From Acidobacteriota bacterium (GTDB taxonomy: Bacteria; Acidobacteriota; Vicinamibacteria; Vicinamibacterales; UBA2999): a stretch of DNA of 5,650 bases. The position numbers were made by a program, and so were the translations under genes. This document shows positions 1 through 5,650 of this stretch, piece by piece. Numbering within the stretch: position 1 is the first letter of the stretch; each line of letters opens with the position of its first letter. The stretch is taken from NCBI GenBank assembly GCA_013813075.1, contig JACCSI010000248.1, positions 1 through 5,650 on the forward strand, given 5' to 3'. Below the pieces are notes generated by a model. The model did no database searches. It was not told where the DNA came from and saw only the letters and a program-made list of their open reading frames with translations.

Positions 1-1714
<1,714 letters not shown>

Positions 1715-1718
<4 letters not shown>

Positions 1719-2053
1719 GACTCGCCCTCGAGCATGCGATTGACCATTGCCACCGTCCGCGCCCAGCTTTCGGTTTCCGCGGCGAGCTGCTTCTTTCCGG
1801 CGCGCGTGATCGTGTAGAAGCGAGCCCGGCGGTTGTTCTCGCTCATCCCCCATTCACTTTCGATCCGGCCCTTCTGCTCGAGCCGCAGCAGGGCGGGGTA
1901 GATGGTGCCTTGGTTGAGCGCGAACGCACCACCGGCGATCTGCTCGATCCGGCGCGCGATGCCGAAGCCGTGCAGACGTCCCATGGCTGCGAGGGTCTTG
2001 AGGACCATCAGGTCGAGGGTGCCGTAGGGGACTTCGGTCTCGGGTGGGGCCAT
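1715..2053 (-). CDS. PadR-family winged-helix transcriptional repressor
   Basis: This 112-residue protein matches the length of small PadR regulators. The PadR winged-helix domain covers about residues 10-88. It opens with GTLDLMVLKTL, continues with LHGFGIARRIEQ, has the recognition-helix signature LNQGTIYPALLRLEQKG (47-62) and a wing ending RRARFYTITRAGKKQL. The C-terminal helix (about 89-109) would be the dimerisation helix. I chose ATG at 2053, not the in-frame TTG at 2077. AGGAG (2059-2063) sits 5 bases before the ATG, while a -10-like box at 2082-2087 would place the transcript start at about 2075, inside the longer reading. The gene overlaps permease 1 by four bases (ATGA), so the two should form one transcript. 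PadR genes directly ahead of ADOP permeases are a recurrent acidobacterial arrangement. Autorepression of the operon is the likely role (inference). The ligand is unknown. Confidence 0.93.
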
Positions 2054-2058
2054 AGGCG

Positions 2059-2063
2059 CTCCT
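2059..2063 (-). promoter_or_regulatory. Ribosome binding site that fixes the padR start
   Basis: On the minus strand the sequence reads AGGAG, then CGCCT, then ATG (2053), an ideal 5-base spacing. No comparable site stands at the right distance before the alternative TTG at 2077. This site is also part of the right arm of a 7-base inverted repeat (2059-2065 with 2077-2083), so leader folding or repressor binding could affect translation. Confidence 0.7.
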
Positions 2064-2064
2064 G

Positions 2065-2079
2065 TGTTGATAGACAACA
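2065..2079. promoter_or_regulatory. Candidate PadR operator palindrome
   Basis: A perfect palindrome, TGTTG-N5-CAACA, covers the predicted transcript start of the padR operon, with a further 7-base inverted repeat (CTCCTGT at 2059-2065, ACAGGAG at 2077-2083) sharing the same axis region. PadR proteins bind dyads with TGT/ACA half-sites near their own promoters. A dimer here would block initiation and cover the ribosome binding site. The dyad is seen in the sequence; the binding is inferred. Confidence 0.45.
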
Positions 2080-2081
2080 GG

Positions 2082-2087
2082 AGTATA
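2082..2087 (-). promoter_or_regulatory. Candidate -10 box of the padR-permease 1 operon
   Basis: The minus strand reads TATACT, five of six matches to the sigma-70 -10 consensus, inside GGGGTATACTCC. A -35 candidate, GAGACC, lies 16 bases upstream and matches only 3 of 6, so the promoter would be weak or would use another sigma factor. The predicted transcript start at about 2075 leaves a leader of some 20 bases before the ATG at 2053. Prediction only. Confidence 0.45.
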
Positions 2088-2211
2088 CCCCGATCGACAC
2101 GTTGGTCTCCCGAGTCATGGCCCGAGTATCAGGGGGCGAGGTTCGCTAGGCCGATCTGAGCCCGTGCGCGGTCACGGACAAGCAGCGTCAACGGAATCTG
2201 GCGTTTGGTTC

Positions 2212-2223
2212 CTGACTGGTCAG
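2212..2223. repeat. Perfect 12-base palindrome CTGAC-TG-GTCAG
   Basis: Two 5-base arms flank a 2-base centre in the gap between the membrane regulator and padR, 8 bases from a second hairpin (2232-2245). It is about 125 bases upstream of the padR -10 candidate in minus-strand terms, so it could be a distal operator, part of the 3' end of the upstream transcript, or chance. Nothing decides between these. Confidence 0.3.
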
Positions 2224-2231
2224 TGCAGCAG

Positions 2232-2249
2232 CCCTTCTCGAAGGGTTTT
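2232..2249 (+). terminator. Small hairpin with T-run downstream of the membrane regulator
   Basis: CCCTTC (2232-2237) pairs with GAAGGG (2240-2245) and is followed by TTTT (2246-2249) on the plus strand. The practical stem is 5 pairs with a CTCG loop. It sits 15 bases past the stop of the regulator, which is transcribed from the minus strand. On that strand the hairpin is preceded by AAAA and not followed by a T-run. As an intrinsic terminator it therefore fits plus-strand readthrough better than its neighbour gene. The stem is short, so confidence is low. Confidence 0.3.
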
Positions 2250-2260
2250 GCGATGTCTCA

Positions 2261-3265
2261 TCAGCGCGCTGCCCTGTACTTCAATGCGCCGGCCGCCGAA
2301 TCCGTCGCAATTCGGCGGGCCAGTTCCCTGACCTCGCTCGCAACCGCGTCGTACTCGCCGACCCAAACCTTCCGATCGATGATGCCGTCGACCAGCCGCG
2401 CGACGACGTGAAGGTTGCTGGATTCGATGGTCAATGTCGATTCCATGATGAAGTCGACGTTCAGCGCTTTCGCAATCTCGCGCGCCGGTCGCATTTCGCC
2501 CGTGTACTGCGACGCGCTGGCGCGCGAAACCACCGATACCGTTCCGAGCCGTGCCAACTCGGTGGTGACGCCATCTGTCAGCCTCGCCGCGACTATCGCG
2601 TCGTCGGCGCTGGCAGAGTAGTGCTGAAACAGCAACACCGCGATCGATGGACCTGTCGATGCCTGCGCAGAGGAGGTGGCGTCGTCGTGGCGGGACGCCA
2701 CCGCCGCCACTAGGACGACGGTGATGATGCCGGCGAAGGCGCCGAGGATGGCGGCCGAGCGGAGCGTCGAGCCGCGCAGAGTACCTGGCATCGGCGGATT
2801 CGCGCCCATCGGTGCGGTGGGTGCAACCGAGGCAACCGGTCCAGCCAGTTCGATAGGCGTCGCGAGCGAACCGGGCTCGCCCGCCGAGGCTTGGCCGTCC
2901 CGCCGAACAGCGAAGGTCGCCACGTAACTTCCGCGCGGGATGGTGATGACGATCGGGTCGGCCTTGCCAGATCCCTGGTGGTATTCGTCCAGCTTGGCGC
3001 GCAGGCGGCGCGCTTCGACGCGCACGATCGAGTCGAGCCGGGGGTCGTAGGCGTCGCCGCGGTCGAACACCTCGAGGCCAACGACATACTCCTTCAGCTG
3101 GTCACCTTCGCCCGCGAGCGTCCGCTCGACCACGTAGCGCAGCAGACGGCTGATACGACCGGCGTTGGCGAAGGCCGCCGCGGTCAGAATGCGGTCGAGC
3201 TGTGCACGGACTGCTTCAGGGGCAATCGCGCCAGGGGAAACTGGCTCGTGAGAAGGCATCAACAC
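2261..3265 (-). CDS. Predicted one-component membrane regulator: winged-helix-like N-domain, one membrane span, FlgO/TolB-like C-domain
   Basis: This 334-residue protein has three parts. Residues 17-118 carry the acidobacterial module RLLRYVVERTLAGEG, LKEYVVGLEVFDR, YDPRLDSIVRVEARRLRAKL and IVITIPRGSYV. Its end resembles the last helix and wing of OmpR/CadC DNA-binding domains (an 'R.LR.KL' helix, then a 'GxGY'-like turn, here RGSYV). A Pro/Ala/Gly-rich linker spans 119-167, and one membrane helix lies at about 168-190. Residues 206-325 resemble FlgO/TolB N-terminal domains (SIAVLLF, LTDGVTTELARL, VSVVSRASASQY, AREIAKALNVDFIMESTL, VVARLVDG, VWVGEYD). The protein stops there, without the TPR repeats that often follow in this family. 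The start is GTG 3265 with a weak GGTG 6 bases upstream; ATG 3259 is an alternative. It is divergent from the exported-protein/permease 2 operon, which it may control. The ToxR/CadC-like role is inferred; a purely structural envelope role is possible. Confidence 0.82.
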   Translation of the reverse strand: MLMPSHEPVSPGAIAPEAVRAQLDRILTAAAFANAGRISRLLRYVVERTLAGEGDQLKEYVVGLEVFDRGDAYDPRLDSIVRVEARRLRAKLDEYHQGSGKADPIVITIPRGSYVATFAVRRDGQASAGEPGSLATPIELAGPVASVAPTAPMGANPPMPGTLRGSTLRSAAILGAFAGIITVVLVAAVASRHDDATSSAQASTGPSIAVLLFQHYSASADDAIVAARLTDGVTTELARLGTVSVVSRASASQYTGEMRPAREIAKALNVDFIMESTLTIESSNLHVVARLVDGIIDRKVWVGEYDAVASEVRELARRIATDSAAGALKYRAAR

Positions 3266-3299
3266 GTTTTACACCCGGGAGACCCCTTTTCTCCATGTG

Positions 3300-3328
3300 T
3301 CACCGTTACATTCACTGCGACTCACTGC
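3300..3328. repeat. Tandem TCACTGC direct repeats in the divergent intergenic region
   Basis: TCACTGC occurs at 3312-3318 and 3322-3328, exactly 10 bases apart, and a degenerate third copy, TCACCGT, begins at 3300. The cluster lies in the 130-base gap between the divergent membrane regulator and the exported-protein gene. Helical-turn spacing of direct repeats is how OmpR/PhoB-type winged-helix proteins bind in tandem, so this is a candidate operator for the adjacent regulator. It may also overlap that regulator's own promoter: TTGTTG, a 17-base gap and TGTAAC on the minus strand cover 3306-3334. Confidence 0.45.
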
Positions 3329-3334
3329 AACAAG
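3306..3334 (-). promoter_or_regulatory. Tentative promoter of the membrane regulator
   Basis: On the minus strand TTGTTG (-35 like) and TGTAAC (-10 like, 4 of 6) are separated by 17 bases, about 40 bases upstream of the GTG start. The two TCACTGC repeats fall in the spacer between them, where a bound protein would interfere with RNA polymerase. No convincing sigma-70 promoter is visible for the plus-strand gene. Confidence 0.3.
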
Positions 3335-3382
3335 GCGCGAAACGACGCGACAATCGCCGGGCGTCCTCGTCTAACGGACCAT

Positions 3383-3387
3383 GGAGG
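3383..3387 (+). promoter_or_regulatory. Ribosome binding site deciding the start of the exported protein
   Basis: GGAGG stands 8 bases before ATG 3396. An in-frame ATG at 3381 would contain this site within its own second and third codons and has no site of its own. The shorter start also gives a normal signal peptide beginning MKSLR. Confidence 0.75.
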
Positions 3388-3395
3388 TCAGTGTC

Positions 3396-3995
3396 ATGAA
3401 GTCATTGCGAATGTTCCGGCTGCTCGCGCTTGGGGTGTTGCTTCTCGTTCCAGCGGTCAGCGAAGCAGGGTCCCCTCTCATCTGCTTCCCCTTCCAAACC
3501 GGCTCCGCCGGGGTGCTGCCATGGTCTGCCGGCAGCGGATGGAAAACGCCCGATCCGAACTACGATTTGCGGCACTTGACCGCGGACACCCTTCGGCTGC
3601 TGTCCCCGACTGCGCCCGTTCTCGCGCGTATGGAAAACATGCGGCGCGCGGTGATCTACGCCGCTCAAGATCCCCGACTCGCTGACGAGATACTGTCGGC
3701 TTTACTTGCCCGCACCACTACTCCCGCGTCGGGGGCGCTGGCGCTGTTTGACGCCGGTTACTTCATCGAGACCCTCCGTAACGGGTCCTACATGCGCATG
3801 AACGCGGCTCCGACCCGCGACGGTTACGCACTGGTGTCCCGCGCGATCGGGCTGACAGGCGCGAACGCCGAGATGGAGTTTGCCGCATCGTTGATGACCG
3901 CGGGACCCCGCGCCGATCAACATCGCCGCCGTGCCCAGGCGGGCGCCGCCGCCAACGTCCTGCTGGCGCAGACGATGGACACCTTCGGGAGGTAG
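3396..3995 (+). CDS. Exported protein of unknown function, first gene of the permease 2 operon
   Basis: This 199-residue protein has a clear Sec signal peptide: a basic start (MKSLRMFR), a hydrophobic core at about 9-20 and a VSEA/G cleavage site after residue 24. The single mature cysteine (C30, in LICFPFQTG) is not in a lipobox, so the product should be soluble in the periplasm or exported rather than a lipoprotein. The mature part has an aromatic/Pro/Gly-rich N-terminus (about 25-55), then mostly predicted alpha-helix with Ala/Leu/Arg-rich segments (about 60-195). These include NMRRAVIYAAQD and a FDAGYFIETL motif, which could form helical-repeat packing. I recognise no named family. It ends 4 bases before permease 2, so both are probably expressed from one message, and it may be an extracytoplasmic partner of that permease (inference). 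The start is supported by GGAGG 8 bases upstream. Confidence 0.78.
   Translation: MKSLRMFRLLALGVLLLVPAVSEAGSPLICFPFQTGSAGVLPWSAGSGWKTPDPNYDLRHLTADTLRLLSPTAPVLARMENMRRAVIYAAQDPRLADEILSALLARTTTPASGALALFDAGYFIETLRNGSYMRMNAAPTRDGYALVSRAIGLTGANAEMEFAASLMTAGPRADQHRRRAQAGAAANVLLAQTMDTFGR
3987..3992 (+). promoter_or_regulatory. Ribosome binding site of permease 2 inside the preceding gene
   Basis: GGGAGG, the last two sense codons (Gly-Arg) of the exported protein, lies 7 bases before ATG 4000, with the TAG stop in between. Terminating ribosomes would sit on the initiation site of the permease, which suggests translational coupling. Confidence 0.7.
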
Positions 3996-3999
3996 CGCC

Positions 4000-5650
4000 A
4001 TGACCGCCCTGATGGCCGACGTCCGCAGCGCCATCAGGGCCCTTGCCGCCGCGCGCGGTTTTACCGCCGTGTCCGTGGTCACGCTTGGCACCGCGCTCGC
4101 GCTGTGCGTGACCGTGCTCAGCATCGTCAACGCCTACATCATTCGGGCGCTGCCTTATCCCGCGGCCGATCGGTTGTTCCGTGTGGACTACGCGGCGCCC
4201 AATCAGAACCCGCCGCGCGGGCTCGAGTCGCTCGACTGGTCCACTCTTGACGACGTGATCGAGCTGGCGATCGCGTGGGACCTGGACGTGTTCTATCTGC
4301 TCGGACAGCGGTATCCGGAGTCGATTCCGGGCGGGTGGGTGACTCCGGGGTATGTCAGCGGGTTTGGCGTGCGCGCGGCGCAGGGTCGCAGCTTCACGAC
4401 AGACGATTTTCAGCCCGGCAGTCCTGCGGTCGCGTTGATCAGCGACCGCGTCTGGCGGACACGATTTCTCGGCGACCCCGCTATCGTCGGTCGCACCTTT
4501 CAGGCCTACGTCAGCGACCGACCGGCGGAGGCTGAAACGTTCACAATCGTCGGTGTGCTGCCGGCGGATCTGTGGCATGTGAATGTCTACACCGACGTGC
4601 TGGCGCCGCTGCGTGCTCCGACGTATCCCTACATGGTACGGTTACGCCAAGGCGTTCCCCCCCAGACCGCCGCGGACCGAATCAGCGCGCTCGTGCGTCA
4701 GGGCGCGACGACGGTGCCGCCGGATTTCCGTGCCGGGGTGACATCAACGCAGGCGAGTTATGCCGCGTCGGTCCGGCCGCTGTTGTGGTCGGTCGGCTCC
4801 GCCGCCGGCCTCGTGTTGCTGATCGCGGGCGCCAACGTTGCTGTGTTGATGCTGGTCCGCGGCCGGGGCCGGCAGAAAGAGCTCGCCATGCGACTTGCGC
4901 TGGGTGCCAGCAATCTGCGTGTCGCCCGCCTGCTCGCCGCCGAAGCGGTGATGATTGGTGCTGTCGCAACCATTCTGGGCATCGGGCTGAGTCAGGTTGC
5001 GATGTCAAGTCTGTCAACCCAGATAGAAAGCCTGCTCGAACGACGGGTTCCCGGCGGCGTCGGCGCCTTCGAGATGGACGTCCCCGTGTGGTTGGCGGCA
5101 AGTGCATGTGGGTTTGCCGTGACCTTGGTCCTCACACTCGCCCCACTCGCCGTGGCATGGCGGGCGCAAATGGCAACAGGCTTAGCGGACACCGCGCGTG
5201 GGGTGACAACCTCTGCCGGGGGACGGCGCTCCCAGTCGGTGCTGATCGCAATCGAGGTCGCTGCGTCGTTCACGTTGCTGGCTGGCGCCGCGTTGATGGC
5301 GGAGAGTGCCATCCGGATGCTGCGCGTGGACTTCGGCATCGAGAGCGACCGCGTCGTCACGGCGAGTCTGGCGCTGCGCGACCGTTCGTTTCCCGACGAT
5401 GCGAGCCGCGTCGCGTTATTCGACCGGCTCGCCTCGCAACTGGCCGGCTTCGGCGGCAGCGCGTCGGTCGCGTTTGGCGACTGGTGGCCGCTTCAAGGTT
5501 CCCGACCCCGCCGCGTCGACACCAGCGGGGCGACGCCCACTGTCGGCACTGCCAATCCATTTGCCGTCAGCCCTGATTATTTCTCGACGCTTGGTATGTC
5601 GCTGCGTGACGGTCGTGTTTTCACGCCGCAGGACCGGATCGGGGGCGAGC
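4000..5650 (+). CDS. ADOP-type FtsX/MacB-like ABC permease (permease 2), C-terminus beyond the right edge
   Basis: The frame is open from ATG 4000 to the edge (550 residues). It lacks the charged prefix of permease 1 and starts only about 20 residues before membrane segment 1 (about 20-48, GFTAVSVVTLGTALAL, ending in IRALPYP). The MacB-type periplasmic domain follows, with FGVRAAQGRSFT (from 122), WRTRFLGDPAIVGRTF and FTIVGVLPADL (from 181). The FtsX core comprises segment 2 at about 263-288 (LLIAGANVAVLMLVR), the coupling loop RQKELAMRLALGASNLRVARLL, segment 3 at about 310-335 and segment 4 at about 362-388. The second half begins with a segment at about 413-437 (IEVAASFTLLAGAALM) and a second periplasmic domain (VSPDYFSTLGMSLRDGRVFT). 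The expected full length is about 750-800 residues. The gene is coupled to the upstream exported-protein gene. No ATPase is visible, so energy source and substrate remain unknown. Confidence 0.91.
   Translation, partial: MTALMADVRSAIRALAAARGFTAVSVVTLGTALALCVTVLSIVNAYIIRALPYPAADRLFRVDYAAPNQNPPRGLESLDWSTLDDVIELAIAWDLDVFYLLGQRYPESIPGGWVTPGYVSGFGVRAAQGRSFTTDDFQPGSPAVALISDRVWRTRFLGDPAIVGRTFQAYVSDRPAEAETFTIVGVLPADLWHVNVYTDVLAPLRAPTYPYMVRLRQGVPPQTAADRISALVRQGATTVPPDFRAGVTSTQASYAASVRPLLWSVGSAAGLVLLIAGANVAVLMLVRGRGRQKELAMRLALGASNLRVARLLAAEAVMIGAVATILGIGLSQVAMSSLSTQIESLLERRVPGGVGAFEMDVPVWLAASACGFAVTLVLTLAPLAVAWRAQMATGLADTARGVTTSAGGRRSQSVLIAIEVAASFTLLAGAALMAESAIRMLRVDFGIESDRVVTASLALRDRSFPDDASRVALFDRLASQLAGFGGSASVAFGDWWPLQGSRPRRVDTSGATPTVGTANPFAVSPDYFSTLGMSLRDGRVFTPQDRIGGE

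Noticed and set aside
2054..2077. Eight extra N-terminal residues of PadR from a TTG start
   Set aside because: The TTG coincides with the predicted transcript start and has no ribosome site, while the ATG at 2053 has AGGAG at ideal spacing.
2891..3685. A 264-codon plus-strand open frame crossing the divergent intergenic region
   Set aside because: It runs antisense to the membrane regulator and then out of frame through the exported protein. It has no ribosome site or recognisable motif and is a product of high GC content.
3763..4578. A 271-codon minus-strand open frame
   Set aside because: It lies opposite the exported protein and permease 2. Its composition is low-complexity Arg/Gly/His, and no motif or ribosome site supports it.
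5491..5501. An 11-base identity (CTTCAAGGTTC) between permease 2 and permease 1 (379-389, opposite strand)
   Set aside because: It encodes LQGS at non-equivalent places in the two proteins and has no flanking similarity, so it looks like chance, not a recombination or attachment site.
4572..5576. A 334-codon open frame on the plus strand overlapping permease 2
   Set aside because: It is a shifted frame of permease 2. Its translation is Arg/Gly/Pro-rich with no domain, whereas the frame from 4000 gives a coherent permease through the whole stretch.

Overview
This is a GC-rich, densely coded window from a bacterium, most likely an Acidobacteriota member (perhaps the Vicinamibacteria/Solibacter type). 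The inference rests on gene content. It holds two MacB/FtsX-like permeases of the kind called 'acidobacterial duplicated orphan permease' (ADOP), a PadR repressor translationally coupled to one of them, and a membrane-anchored regulator with an N-terminal domain and FlgO/TolB-like C-terminal domain typical of that phylum. No rRNA, tRNA, CRISPR, insertion sequence or phage gene is visible.

Layout, left to right. Positions 1-1718 (minus) encode the first 572 residues of permease 1, which runs off the left edge. Its start codon overlaps the stop of a 112-residue PadR regulator (1715-2053, minus), and a -10-like box plus a palindrome lie just upstream of that gene. A roughly 200-base gap (2054-2260) holds that promoter, a 12-base palindrome and a small hairpin. 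Next comes a 334-residue predicted membrane-spanning regulator (2261-3265, minus). A 130-base divergent intergenic region (3266-3395) carries short tandem repeats. On the plus strand a small exported protein of unknown function (3396-3995) is followed after 4 bases by permease 2 (4000 to the right edge, 550 residues visible, no stop).

Read together, the window has two outward-facing permease units with two regulator genes between them. Unit A is PadR plus permease 1, with the long cytoplasmic N-terminal prefix. Unit B is an exported protein plus permease 2, without that prefix, divergent from the membrane regulator that is its natural candidate controller. No ATP-binding subunit is encoded in the window, consistent with the orphan-permease label. 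The transported or sensed substrate cannot be read from the sequence.
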